Shown here in pieces: positions 24,905 through 34,341 of a DNA stretch of 64,000 bases (position 1 is its first letter; each line of letters starts with the position of its first letter). Under the pieces are notes generated by a model, which searched no databases, was not told where the DNA came from, and saw only the letters and a list, made by a program, of their open reading frames with translations. The stretch comes from DASRHT01 sp035293765. Lineage in GTDB: Bacteria; Chloroflexota; Ktedonobacteria; Ktedonobacterales; Ktedonobacteraceae. The position numbers and the translations under genes are program-made. The stretch lies in contig DATGMF010000047.1 of NCBI GenBank assembly GCA_035293765.1, positions 28,060-92,059 of the forward strand, given 5' to 3'.

Positions 24905-25777
24905 CTAAGAGAAAAATGTGAAAGGTTTGGTGGTCGAGGTATCGCGTTTCTCAACGGGAAATTGTATTTCCGTTAAGTATGCATCGAGATCGCCCTCGTT
25001 ACGCAGGCACACCCGGCGACATGGACCAACGATGGAGTAATCATTGGCCTGAATCCATGTGCCAAGTTCCTGATATGCCTCAATAATGGTATGTGGACTA
25101 CCACAGTAGAGCAGCGTCGCCATCGTATTCACCCCGGGCAACTCGCGCACGGTGATGCGTCCATTGCTGCGCTCTACAATATTTCCCACTGACAAACTAT
25201 CTACCGGTACTGCTACCTCCACCATATTCATATCGTTATCATGATATTCGCCATCATGGTAGATATAGAGTAAGCAGTCAGTCTGTTTGACGTCATTCTG
25301 CCTGAGGAAATCGCGTAACTCGCTCGCAAACTGGGCTCTGTGAGCAAAACTTGCAGCTATCTTACGGCTGGTTGCGACTATTTGCGGCTTCACCTTTTTA
25401 AGGACGACTTCATGTACCTGGTTCTTGCCTTCCATTTCAATGTGGTTGAGCCGCGCTTCCACACGGGCCAGTCGCTCTTGTTCGGCCTGGACGCGTTGTT
25501 GAAGCTCGACCTGTTTGAGTCGCAGCATGCCTCTAAGCTGTGCTGGCGGTAGATCTTCGTCCATGAGTTGAATAATCTGGGCAAGCTCGAAGCCGAGGTC
25601 TTTGAGGGCCAGAATACGGTTCAGTCGGGGCAATTGATCGATTGAATAATAACGGTAGCCAGTGGTGCAATCAACCTGCACTGGCTTGAGCAGTCCTATT
25701 TCATCATAATAGCGTAGTGTCCGCATTGACACCTGGCCCAACCTTGAAAAGTCGCTAATTTTAAACACGCGAGGCAT
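24905..25777 (-). CDS. MerR-family regulator with GyrI-like ligand domain
   Basis: Residues 1-75 form a MerR winged helix (FKISDFSRLGQVSMRTLRYYDEIGLLKP, then YRYYSIDQLPRLNRILALKDLGF). Residues 75-115 form the dimerising coiled coil. The rest is a GyrI/BltR-type effector domain (VKPQIVATSRKIA, then GRITVRELPGVNTMATLLYCG). Such proteins sense amphipathic drugs or metabolites and activate promoters with long spacers. It points towards the PTS operon from 308 bases away and has no obvious target of its own. AAGGG lies directly before the ATG, closer than usual. Confidence 0.85.
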   Translation of the reverse strand: MPRVFKISDFSRLGQVSMRTLRYYDEIGLLKPVQVDCTTGYRYYSIDQLPRLNRILALKDLGFELAQIIQLMDEDLPPAQLRGMLRLKQVELQQRVQAEQERLARVEARLNHIEMEGKNQVHEVVLKKVKPQIVATSRKIAASFAHRAQFASELRDFLRQNDVKQTDCLLYIYHDGEYHDNDMNMVEVAVPVDSLSVGNIVERSNGRITVRELPGVNTMATLLYCGSPHTIIEAYQELGTWIQANDYSIVGPCRRVCLRNEGDLDAYLTEIQFPVEKRDTSTTKPFTFFS

Positions 25778-26024
25778 CCCTTCCCCGAAAGTTAGAATGC
25801 TTCAACTCATTTATGTCAAGCACATTACCATGATAACACTTTCACGCCACGTAAAAGTCAAGAGGAAAGCAAGGGGAATTTCGCCTGCCATCCAAAAGTG
25901 GGAAAAACTCGCTAACAGCTTCCTCTCTGTGTTATGGCCGTTTTGTAGCATTGAGCCGAAATCTTACCCGTGGGCGAGATTCTGGCATAGACAGCGGACC
26001 TGCTTGTCTGCTATGCTATGCGTG

Positions 26025-27416
26025 ATGAAACAGCAGATGTATTTTCATGGAGGAACCCTGGTCATTGAGGGGGCAAGCCAGCAGGAGGCACTACCATCTC
26101 CCTGGCGCTGGAGTCATGCGGCGTGGCGCTGCGAAGCCAGCCACTATAGCGCGGTCCTTCCCTGGGCGCGCGAGCATGGTATTCGCGATCAGGTTCCCCA
26201 CTGGCAGCCGCTCAATTACACTCTCTCCGATCAGAGAGAGCCACACGAGTATCAGCGCGCGGCACTTTCAGCCTGGCAGCAAGCGCAAATGCGCGGCAGC
26301 GTCATTTTGCCGACCGGAGCCGGCAAGAGCTTTGTGGCCGTGCGAGCAATCCAACTCGTCAATCGTTCAGCTATTGTCGCCTGTCCCACGCTCGACTTGC
26401 TGCATCAATGGTATAGTATCCTGCGCAACGCCTTCTCGACAGAGATCGGGATCTACTACGGCGGAGAAAAAATCGTACACCCTCTGACCGTGACGACCTA
26501 TCATTCCCTGGCCGATCTTGCCGCCGCCTATGGTCATCACTTCAAATGCCTGATCCTGGACGAAAGTCATCATGCTACCGCCCCTTCTTTTGGAGAAGGG
26601 GCGCTCATGACTCCAGCTCCTGTGCGTCTGGGTCTGACCGCTACTTATCCATCCGAACAGGAGCAGAGCAATGGGCGCTGGCGCTTAGAAGAACTGGTTG
26701 GTCCCGTCGTCTTCTCGCTGAAAGTAGACGATCTGATTGGAGAACAACTGGCCCTCTATCGCACGCAGCGCATCCGAGTTAGCCTGACAGATGCCGAACG
26801 CGAGCAATATGAGCGTGATTCCCAGCTTTACATGAGCTTTGTGAGACAACAGGGACTGATCAAACGCTACGGTGCGCACTGGCTGCATGCCTTTCTGGCG
26901 CTTTCTGCAAAAGATCCGGCAGCGCGGGAGGCATTTCTGGCGCGCCAGCGTGTGGGACGTTTGCTTGCCGGCTGCCAGGGCAAGATGCAAGCGGTTGAGA
27001 ATCTGCTGCGCGAGCACCAGACCGAGCAGAGCCTCATTTTCACAGAGAACAACGAGATGGCGTACCGCATCGCCCGGCAGTATCTGCTCCCGATCATTAC
27101 CCATCAAACGCCGGCACAGGAGCGCAAAGAGCTGCTTGATGGCTTTCGAGAGCGGCGATACCGGGCCATTGTAACGACCCGTGTGCTTAACGAGGGCGTG
27201 GATGTTCCTGAGGCGAAGGTGGCTTTGATCCTAGGTGGGACGGCGGGCGCTCGCGAGTATATCCAGCGGCTGGGGCGCATCTTGCGCAAGGTTGAGAATC
27301 GAGAGGCCGTCCTCTATGAAATTCTGGTGCGGGGAACCACTGAAGAGGGCAAGGTCCAGCGGCGCAGGGCCGCACAACGAGAGGGCTACCAACATGCTCA
27401 CGTCCGATCTGATTAA
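26025..27416 (+). CDS. XPB/Rad25-type SF2 DNA helicase
   Basis: From the chosen ATG the protein has 463 residues. An N-terminal damage-recognition-like segment (MYFHGGTLVIEGASQQE) is followed by helicase motifs PTGAGKS (I), LDESHH (II), GLTATY (III), TTRVLNEGVDVPEAKVAL (V) and QRLGRILR (VI). This set and length match archaeal XPB. XPB translocates on DNA and, with the Bax1 nuclease, forms a repair or processing pair. The Bax1 gene overlaps its 3' end by 23 bases. The frame is open up to 25797, but that extension is unlike XPB. Start choice is uncertain because no clear ribosome site is seen. Confidence 0.88.
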   Translation: MKQQMYFHGGTLVIEGASQQEALPSPWRWSHAAWRCEASHYSAVLPWAREHGIRDQVPHWQPLNYTLSDQREPHEYQRAALSAWQQAQMRGSVILPTGAGKSFVAVRAIQLVNRSAIVACPTLDLLHQWYSILRNAFSTEIGIYYGGEKIVHPLTVTTYHSLADLAAAYGHHFKCLILDESHHATAPSFGEGALMTPAPVRLGLTATYPSEQEQSNGRWRLEELVGPVVFSLKVDDLIGEQLALYRTQRIRVSLTDAEREQYERDSQLYMSFVRQQGLIKRYGAHWLHAFLALSAKDPAAREAFLARQRVGRLLAGCQGKMQAVENLLREHQTEQSLIFTENNEMAYRIARQYLLPIITHQTPAQERKELLDGFRERRYRAIVTTRVLNEGVDVPEAKVALILGGTAGAREYIQRLGRILRKVENREAVLYEILVRGTTEEGKVQRRRAAQREGYQHAHVRSD

Positions 27417-28944
27417 ACCGTTTGTGCAGCAGCGTGGAGCCGAGGTCCATGTGGATCTGCTTGATGAAACGGATGAGCGGTATCTGCACATCGCATCCAC
27501 CTTGATTACCACCTTTCAAGGGCTGGTGGGGCAGACACGTTCAACATGGTGGCAGGCCCGCGAGGCGCTGGAGGGGACACGCACTGATTATATGCGCCTG
27601 CGTGGCCTGGCTAAAATCCTGGAGGATGAGGCAACGTTTTCGCCGCAAGAGGGTGACTATACGCCCGCCCAGGTTCGCCGCCATCTGTTTGAGCACGGCC
27701 CGGTCTTTGCAACTCCTGATGTCTTCCACCCACACAGCAGGCAAGAGGCCATCGCAACGGTCGCTGGCAAGATGGCAAGCAGCGTCGAACAGATCGAGGC
27801 CCTCTTTTTTGCGGATCGCCCCGAGGAGTATCGGCTCACCCATCCCGGCCCCCACTGGACGCCTCTCACGCTGCTGCGGCGTTATAATCTTGAGCTGGCC
27901 CGTGGCGTTCTCTATCGCGCCACAGTGCTGCGTATCGAGATCCATGACAACTTTAAGGATATCTGGCGCTATCTCAAGCTCTTCAAGATCATGTTCTGGT
28001 GCGAGGAACTGCCAGAAGGCGGCTATCGGCTCACGCTTTCGGGGCCCATGTCCGAGTTTATCCTGACGGAGCGGTATGGCATTGCCTTCGCCCAGTTTAT
28101 GCCAGCATTGCTCCTGGGTGAGCGCTGGCGGATGACTGCCCGGCTCAAACCCTTCTCTGAAAAAATCCCTCTGGACGACCGGCTGCAAAGACAGCAGATC
28201 GAGGCCGCTCTACCGCGCTACTCGCTTGATCACACCTGCGGACTCTTCTCGCACTACCGGCGCGCCGCCCTCTATGACTCGGCCCTGGAGCGAACGTTTG
28301 CCAGCGAATTTACCGATTTTGAGGAAAAGTTTGGCGGCAGCCGCGGACACTGGCGATTGCTGAGAGAACAGGAGGTGCTGGCGCTCGGAGGGACGGTCAT
28401 GATCCCGGACTTCCAGTTAGTGCATAGCCTGGATGAACGGCGTACCATCCTGATTGAGCTGGTTGGGTACTGGTCCCCTACGTATTTACGCAACAAGGTT
28501 ACCAAAGTGCGTAGTGCCAACTGCCCCCATTTGCTGCTGCTCGTGTACGAAGAACTGAATGTCACGCGCGAGTCCTTCGGCGAGGTGGCTAGCGAGATCG
28601 TCTTCTTCAAACAGAAACCGATCATCAAGGAGATCATGCCGGTGATTGAAGCGATGGCGGAGCGCGTCTATGGCCCCCTGACGAAGACGCCCCCGCCCGC
28701 TATGACGCTGGAAGAAGTGGTTGCCGCCTATCAGGCACAGATGGCAACACGACCAGAGGAATGGATGGGGCTGACCGAAGCCAGAGCAATGCTTGCTTCG
28801 CATCTCCCTATGTTCTCTCCACGACTTTTTGGCTGTAAGGATCTTCCTACATTTTTTAAAAAGCATGAAGAGTGGTTCGAAGTTCGACGCGCACCCTGCA
28901 AAGGTCGTCCCCTTCAGATTCGTCTACGCAAGTTGCCTGCTTGA
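27394..28944 (+). CDS. Bax1-like nuclease (DUF790), partner of XPB
   Basis: The 516-residue protein matches the DUF790/Bax1 architecture: an N-terminal helical half with ARGVLYRATVLRIEIHDNFKDIWRYLKLFKIMFW, and a C-terminal PD-(D/E)XK-like core (GGTVMIPDFQLVHSL, then TILIELVGYWSPTYLRNKV). IPDF and IELVGYW carry the expected acidic residues, and Lys of RNKV follows. In archaea Bax1 incises DNA next to the bubble opened by XPB. The gene overlaps XPB by 23 bases, with GAGAGGG about 8 bases before its ATG, so the two are co-translated. The longer frame to 27235 lies inside XPB and is not used. Confidence 0.88.
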   Translation: MLTSDLIKPFVQQRGAEVHVDLLDETDERYLHIASTLITTFQGLVGQTRSTWWQAREALEGTRTDYMRLRGLAKILEDEATFSPQEGDYTPAQVRRHLFEHGPVFATPDVFHPHSRQEAIATVAGKMASSVEQIEALFFADRPEEYRLTHPGPHWTPLTLLRRYNLELARGVLYRATVLRIEIHDNFKDIWRYLKLFKIMFWCEELPEGGYRLTLSGPMSEFILTERYGIAFAQFMPALLLGERWRMTARLKPFSEKIPLDDRLQRQQIEAALPRYSLDHTCGLFSHYRRAALYDSALERTFASEFTDFEEKFGGSRGHWRLLREQEVLALGGTVMIPDFQLVHSLDERRTILIELVGYWSPTYLRNKVTKVRSANCPHLLLLVYEELNVTRESFGEVASEIVFFKQKPIIKEIMPVIEAMAERVYGPLTKTPPPAMTLEEVVAAYQAQMATRPEEWMGLTEARAMLASHLPMFSPRLFGCKDLPTFFKKHEEWFEVRRAPCKGRPLQIRLRKLPA

Positions 28945-28967
28945 TGCTGCCGCATTGGTGTCAGCCA

Positions 28968-30092
28968 TTACCATTTTTCATAGCATTTGATCGCGAGCTT
29001 AGCCATTGTTTTGGCTTCCCACCCTTCAATCTGCACTTTATCCTGCTCAATCATGGTGGTCAGCAGTTCGGTGGCCCTGGTCTCCTCAGTGCCGGTCAGC
29101 ACGCTCTCGTGAACGCCCCAGATGTAATGTTGATCGATGAGCGCTTCTACCTTGAGCCACGAATCTTCCTCTTTCCCGCTCGCTGCACAGAACCGCTGAG
29201 GCTCGCCAAAGCAGAGCAAATGGAGCGCCTGGTACCCTTCTCTGACAGTGGTAATCGCTTTTTTGATCTCGGACAGCAATGGCGCTGACTTGCTCGTCAA
29301 GATTTTCGCCATCTTCTCGAAGTGCTCCTTTTCCTCCCCTTGCAATTGGTAGGTTCGAGTCTGAGCAAGCGCCTTTTCCTTCAAGTCAACGATCTCCTGC
29401 ATGTTGCTCAATTCATGAGAGACCAGTTGCGTAATGCCCTTTTCTGCTATCGCCATGATTTTTTCGACGCGGTTCCGTACTTCCTCTGAAAGTTCCCCAA
29501 GTGGTTTATAGATGTCCATATCAACCCCAAAGTTCTTCTCCCGAGGCGGATCGGTTCCCTCGACGGAGAAGATGGCGGCAACAATGCTATCGGCGTTATT
29601 GCTTTTGCCCAGGCTTTTTAAGTACGGGAAAATGCGTTCGTTGACATACCCATAATCCATCGTTTGCAGCGAGGGCGTGGCATGGGAGACCTCGTGGAGC
29701 CACTGCCAGGCGAGTCCCACCGGCGAAAAGTCTTTGGCATTCGAGGTGATGGTAATCAGTGCTGCGTCTCCCACCCCCTTTGTGTAGGCGTGGATGCCAT
29801 CATTTGGATGAGCCTCGTAGCGATAGCCCCTGCTCTCCTCCTCTTGTTCGGGATGTTTGGGCCTTACCTCTCCATGATCGCTGATCGTTTGCAGTTGCAC
29901 TTGCATGTCTTTCATAGCCTGGAGCATTTGCACCTTGTTTTTAGTGACGAACCGCCCCCAGAATTGAGAGGTGTCCTCCTTCCCTTGCTCAAGGTATTCG
30001 ATGGCTCTGCGCAGAATATTCTGTCCTATCTGAATCGCTTCGATGATATTTTTCGGACACTTTTGATTGTTCTCATTTGTGGTCATAACCAT
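28968..30092 (-). CDS. Aspzincin-like (M35-type) metalloprotease domain protein, no signal peptide
   Basis: The 374-residue protein contains HEVSH at 133-137 and TMDYGYVNER nine residues later. This is the arrangement of aspzincins, in which Asp146 would be the third zinc ligand. Downstream NADSIVAAIF resembles the NADS motif of the same group. Known M35 enzymes are secreted; here there is no signal peptide, and the N-terminus is a charged helical region with a coiled coil. It could be a cytoplasmic or non-classically exported peptidase. The start at 30092 has AAGGA 9 bases upstream. It converges on the XPB-Bax1 operon with a 23-base gap. Confidence 0.6.
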   Translation of the reverse strand: MVMTTNENNQKCPKNIIEAIQIGQNILRRAIEYLEQGKEDTSQFWGRFVTKNKVQMLQAMKDMQVQLQTISDHGEVRPKHPEQEEESRGYRYEAHPNDGIHAYTKGVGDAALITITSNAKDFSPVGLAWQWLHEVSHATPSLQTMDYGYVNERIFPYLKSLGKSNNADSIVAAIFSVEGTDPPREKNFGVDMDIYKPLGELSEEVRNRVEKIMAIAEKGITQLVSHELSNMQEIVDLKEKALAQTRTYQLQGEEKEHFEKMAKILTSKSAPLLSEIKKAITTVREGYQALHLLCFGEPQRFCAASGKEEDSWLKVEALIDQHYIWGVHESVLTGTEETRATELLTTMIEQDKVQIEGWEAKTMAKLAIKCYEKW

Positions 30093-30252
30093 GAGCTTCA
30101 TTCCTTTTCATGTATAAAATGTATGTCAAGCGGAAACGTAGTGGCATAGCAAGTTCTTTCTTGTAGCCTCATAACCAGTATAAGGTGCATTGTGAACAAA
30201 AAGAACAGCTTGTTGTAGTCAAGGTATGGTCAAAGCAAGGCAACAGGCATCA

Positions 30253-33081
30253 TTAATGGGTGTAGACGAGCGCAACCGTTCCCTGTAAAGTACGCTCGTG
30301 CTTGCCCTCAGAGCCAGGCTTATGCGCCATTTGCTCCAGAAGAGTTTGTTGCAACTGGCGTAGCGATGCCAGGTCGGGATGGTCCTCATCCAGCGTCTGT
30401 TGGCGAATAGCCAGGGAGCGCTTGAGCGAAGACGCGGCCTGCTCATAGTTTCCCATTTCCTGGTAGAGCAACGTCACGTCGTGCAGGGTTGTTGCCACCA
30501 GAGGATGTTGTTCGCCAAGTCCGTGCTCCAGGATCACCAGCGCCCGTTGGAAGTATGTTTCGGCCTGTGCATATTTTTTCTGAGCGTAAGAGAGTTTGGC
30601 GAGGTGATTCAGGCTGTTGGCGATATGGGGATGCATGCCATGCAAGAGCTGTTCCCTGATTTGCAGAGCCTGTACCAGTAATGGCTCGGCCTGACTATAC
30701 TTTTCCTGGGCCAGGTAGAGGACGCCCAGATTGGCAAGGTTTTGAGCCACATCGGGATGGATCTTGCCTAGAATATGCTCGCGTATTTCCAGGGAGCGCC
30801 GATAAAGCGGCTCAGCCTCGACATACTTGCCCTGCGTCTGATAGAGTTTTGCCAGGTTATGCAGACAAAAGGCAAGGTGTGGATGGTCGCCCTTTGCCTC
30901 CTCAAGAATATCGAGCGCCCGCAGGTAGAGGGCTTCGGCCAGATCATAGCGTTTCTGGGTGCGGTAGAGGACGGCCAGATTGTTCAAACTTTCGGCAACA
31001 TCGGGATGACGGGTCCCGAGAAATTGCTCGCGGATCGCCAGGGAGCGCTGGTAGAGCGGCTCGGCCTGCATATACTTGCCCTGCGTATAGTGAAGAATCG
31101 CCAGGTCATCGAGGCAGTCGGCAACGTGTGGGTGATGCGCTCCCAGCGTCTTGATGCGAATGCTCAGGGTGCGGCTATAGCAGGACTCGGCCAGGTCGTA
31201 CTGCGCCTGCGCGTGATAAAGGACTGCGAGATTGTTAAGAATATCAGCGACCTGAGCATGCTCATGACCCAGGAGGCGTTCCCTCAGGGAGAGCGCTCGC
31301 TGATACTGCGCTTGTGCCAGGCTATAGTTTCCCTGCGCCTGTGAGAGCAGTCCCAATTCATGCAGGCTTTCAGCGACCGTGAGATGGAGCGATCCATAGA
31401 GATGCTCACGAATCTCCAGAGCGCGTTGTAGCATTGGTTCAGCCTCAACATACTGCGCCCGTTCGCGCAGATAGCATCCTGCTTTGTAGAGCAACTCCGC
31501 TGCCTCTGGCGACACCATCTCCCAACGCTCAATGAGTTGAGCGCATGCCTGCGCCTGGGGCAGGTATTGCTGACAGAGGGGCCAGTGTTCGAAGGTGACG
31601 CCGGGATACATGCGATTGATGACCTTCACCGCGTATTGTGCCCATTGTATGCGTGTATGCTCAGCCATCTGGTCTTGCAACACTTCCTGGACCAGCCGGT
31701 GGATCGTTAAAGAGTTCGTTTCGGGGCGGCGGCGTACCAGAGAGAAGGCTCGTAGCGTCCCAATCGCGTCATCGAGCGCCAGTGGATCGCGCATGATCGC
31801 AAGCGGTGGCGCCTCGCTTGCTGCTGCGCTGATAATGCATTCAGGAATGGCTTCCGCATGCAAAAATGCCAGCAACCTTAGAACATCGATAGCGCCGGGA
31901 TTGAGGCGGGCCACCTTTTCCAGAGAGAGCGACCAAGTGGTACTCAGCGCCACAGGATGTTCCGGCAAAAGCCCGCCCCGTCGCTTGAGTAAGAGCTCAC
32001 GGTGCTGCTGGTAACGCTGAAAGTAGCCGGCAAGGCCACAGCCGGTCTCTTCAATGTAGGCTGCGGCCTGATCAAGAGCCAGGGGCAGGCCGCCCATACT
32101 TTGCGTAATCACTTCTGCCAGACGACGCTGCTCCGGCGATACATGCTCCAAACCATCATTGGCTGCCAGAAGCTTGGCGCGACGCAGCAGGAAGGCCGCT
32201 CCTTCGTCCTGGGTCATCGTATCCAGTTCCATTCCCCTGGTGATGGTAGCGGTGATCGGGGTTAACGTTGTGAGGAGCACGGCGCCGTTGCCGGTTGCGG
32301 GCAGAATATCATAGACCCGTTTGGGATCATCGACATCATCCATAATCAAAAGCCAATTCGTCGTCGTACTCAACCAGCGTTTGACGGCCTCCAGGGCGCA
32401 ATTCTGGTCCTGGGCATCTCTTTCGGGCAGTTCTAGCAGAGAGGAGAGCATAGTGACAGAGGAGTTTAAGACATTGCGGGAATTCGCCTGTATCCAGAGC
32501 ACTGCCTGGTAAGTGCTGGAGTACCTGTAGGCATATTCAACCGCGATCTGCGTTTTGCCGATCCCTCCCAGGCCGCTCAGGCTGACGATATGAGGCGAGC
32601 AGCTATCTCCTGTCTGCACATGTTTGAGCAATGCATGGATCTGTTCTAAAACGCTTTCGCGACCGGTGAAATACGAGTTGCGCCGGAATGGCACATGCCA
32701 GAGAGTTTGCTCATGTGGTATATCCTGTTCCTCTACCGCCGACCACACAGTCGCCTCCCCCCCTGTGGTGGCGTCAGATTGGGGTTCCATCGTGGTATCG
32801 GGAGAGACGTCGGCGGGTTCTTGCGCGGGAGTAGCGGGGGAGCCTTTATCGAGGAGTGAAGGTGCATCGTCGAGAAACCCTAATTCCTGGGCTGACTTTT
32901 CGAAAAGCTGACAGAGTTGACGGCGAAAGTAGGCGCTGGGAAGAGTAATGCCGCGTTCCCAGCGGCTCACATTAAATGCGGTGGTTCCAATAGCATCGGC
33001 GATCTCAAGCTGCGACCAGCAACGACATTCACGTTCACGTTTCAAGTACCTGTTCGGGCGGGCGTCGGCGGACCTTTTCAC
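30253..33081 (-). CDS. XRE-HTH / NB-ARC / TPR regulator (STAND)
   Basis: The 942-residue protein has an XRE-type helix-turn-helix (about 20-50: WSQLEIADAIGTTAFNVSRWERG) and a variable linker. An NB-ARC ATPase follows, with GLGGIGKT at 170-177 and LLIMDDVDD. Then come about ten kinesin-light-chain-type 42-residue TPRs (LAEAxxYRALxIRExxLGxxHPxVAxxLNNLAxLYxxQGKY-like). It is probably a ligand-gated transcriptional switch. It starts at GTG, with AAAGGA 7 bases upstream. The TPR region makes the DNA from 30450 to 31500 a diverged 126-bp tandem repeat array. It is a different subfamily from the STAND gene at 16660. Confidence 0.88.
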   Translation of the reverse strand: MKRSADARPNRYLKRERECRCWSQLEIADAIGTTAFNVSRWERGITLPSAYFRRQLCQLFEKSAQELGFLDDAPSLLDKGSPATPAQEPADVSPDTTMEPQSDATTGGEATVWSAVEEQDIPHEQTLWHVPFRRNSYFTGRESVLEQIHALLKHVQTGDSCSPHIVSLSGLGGIGKTQIAVEYAYRYSSTYQAVLWIQANSRNVLNSSVTMLSSLLELPERDAQDQNCALEAVKRWLSTTTNWLLIMDDVDDPKRVYDILPATGNGAVLLTTLTPITATITRGMELDTMTQDEGAAFLLRRAKLLAANDGLEHVSPEQRRLAEVITQSMGGLPLALDQAAAYIEETGCGLAGYFQRYQQHRELLLKRRGGLLPEHPVALSTTWSLSLEKVARLNPGAIDVLRLLAFLHAEAIPECIISAAASEAPPLAIMRDPLALDDAIGTLRAFSLVRRRPETNSLTIHRLVQEVLQDQMAEHTRIQWAQYAVKVINRMYPGVTFEHWPLCQQYLPQAQACAQLIERWEMVSPEAAELLYKAGCYLRERAQYVEAEPMLQRALEIREHLYGSLHLTVAESLHELGLLSQAQGNYSLAQAQYQRALSLRERLLGHEHAQVADILNNLAVLYHAQAQYDLAESCYSRTLSIRIKTLGAHHPHVADCLDDLAILHYTQGKYMQAEPLYQRSLAIREQFLGTRHPDVAESLNNLAVLYRTQKRYDLAEALYLRALDILEEAKGDHPHLAFCLHNLAKLYQTQGKYVEAEPLYRRSLEIREHILGKIHPDVAQNLANLGVLYLAQEKYSQAEPLLVQALQIREQLLHGMHPHIANSLNHLAKLSYAQKKYAQAETYFQRALVILEHGLGEQHPLVATTLHDVTLLYQEMGNYEQAASSLKRSLAIRQQTLDEDHPDLASLRQLQQTLLEQMAHKPGSEGKHERTLQGTVALVYTH

Positions 33082-33336
33082 GGATGAATCCTTTCCCTGC
33101 TCTTCAGTGGCGACCTCTTGTTATATAGCGTTTCAGTCCAATAATGCATAGAAGAAAAACTGCTTTGACTAAGAATTGAAATACACTCCTACAACCCTGC
33201 TCAAATCCCATGATTACATTGAAAACGCGTAGTAGCAACAAAATCTGCGCCTGAGTTTAGAAGATGATTGGTGGAGGTAAAAGGAACAGAAAAGAACTTC
33301 CAGGGTGGTAATTACCACAACAAAAAAATTAGTAAC
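33082..33336. other. Gene-free upstream region of the STAND regulator
   Basis: About 250 A/T-rich bases between the GTG of the STAND gene and the terminator of the next gene. No convincing promoter pair, repeat or small gene was found. Confidence 0.5.
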
Positions 33337-33380
33337 GCTTCGGCCCGAGAGCGGCGGCTGGACCACTCTCGGGCCGAAGC
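33337..33380 (-). terminator. Strong intrinsic terminator
   Basis: A perfect 15-bp G/C-rich stem (33337-33351 with 33366-33380) closes a 14-base loop. On the minus strand it is followed within 8 bases by seven T residues. It ends the transcript of the membrane-protein gene at 33413. Confidence 0.85.
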
Positions 33381-33412
33381 AAACATTGATATGCAGCGAA
33401 TAGGGCAGAAAA

Positions 33413-34270
33413 CTATGAGCGGGCGCCGGTAAATCGGGTCATGGTACGCTTGAAGAATCTGGTTACCTGCTGCAAGGGTAGTTTGTCAGCCAGGGCCGGT
33501 ATCAGAACTGTCAGGCCGAGCCAGATGAGTGAAGCAAAGAGCAACAAGCCGGTGATATGCGACAGGGCGGGCAGGAAGGTCAGGAACTGGCTGATGAGAT
33601 TGAGTCCGCCGCAGATGACCAGAATGTAACCGGTCTGACTGGCAGCTTTGTTTTTACCGATCAGCAGCGAGGCGCCGAAGATCACGCAGCCAAGAGACAA
33701 CGGTCCCCCGGTCAGGAAGATTTGTCCCCAGTGGGCAATAACGTCGAGCGTTGGCAGATGCATGCCCGTCAGGGCCTTGTTAAGCAGGTCCGCGCCATTG
33801 ACTTGTGGAACCTGAACCGAAGGAATATTGGCGTTGCTGCTACTTTGACCAAATGCTCCTGTAATGCTACTGGTAACGTTATTGATCCCTGAACTGACCG
33901 TGTTAGTAGCATTCTGCGCAGTCGAGCCAAGCCCGTTGATTGAGGCCCCGATAGCTGTTGCCAGGCCGGCCATGATCGGCAGCAGGATCGCATCAATAGC
34001 TACGGACCCGATCACCATCGCTATCCCGCCGAGGAAGAGCAGGCCAACGCCAACGACGCCTAGCAAATTCACGCTGTCGGACAACTGCGCGTAGGTGCTG
34101 GCCCCATACAGCAGGACGATTGTGCCAAGCACGATCAGCGCGAGGGAGAAGAACCACATGCCGCTATCAGGCGTGCTGTTCCAGGTATTGAGAAATTCAC
34201 CAATGAGCGCCAGTACGCCGCCGCCGATCATCATCAGCGCGCCAAAACGTAATTTTAAACGTAATAACAT
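33413..34270 (-). CDS. Multi-pass membrane protein of unknown function
   Basis: I do not recognise a family. The 285-residue product has about seven hydrophobic segments. Four are N-terminal (residues about 10-27, 38-60, 68-88, 88-110), then a Ser/Asn/Gly-rich soluble stretch (about 110-165), then three more segments to residue 265 and a short basic tail (RFFKRTMTRFTGARS). The basic C-terminus suggests it is cytoplasmic. AAGGAG lies 10 bases before the ATG. It follows the unknown gene at 34342 on the same strand with a 71-base gap, so the two could form an operon ending in the strong terminator. Confidence 0.65.
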   Translation of the reverse strand: MLLRLKLRFGALMMIGGGVLALIGEFLNTWNSTPDSGMWFFSLALIVLGTIVLLYGASTYAQLSDSVNLLGVVGVGLLFLGGIAMVIGSVAIDAILLPIMAGLATAIGASINGLGSTAQNATNTVSSGINNVTSSITGAFGQSSSNANIPSVQVPQVNGADLLNKALTGMHLPTLDVIAHWGQIFLTGGPLSLGCVIFGASLLIGKNKAASQTGYILVICGGLNLISQFLTFLPALSHITGLLLFASLIWLGLTVLIPALADKLPLQQVTRFFKRTMTRFTGARS

Positions 34271-34341
34271 GATAAATGTGCTCCTTTTTCATAGTGCATA
34301 AATGCATGAACTGTAATGAATGCTAAAAAATGTTGATGAGA

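Noticed and set aside
30450..31500. Tandem repeats as a CRISPR-like or satellite array
   Set aside because: The period is 126 bp in one open frame and encodes 42-residue TPR units of the STAND regulator.
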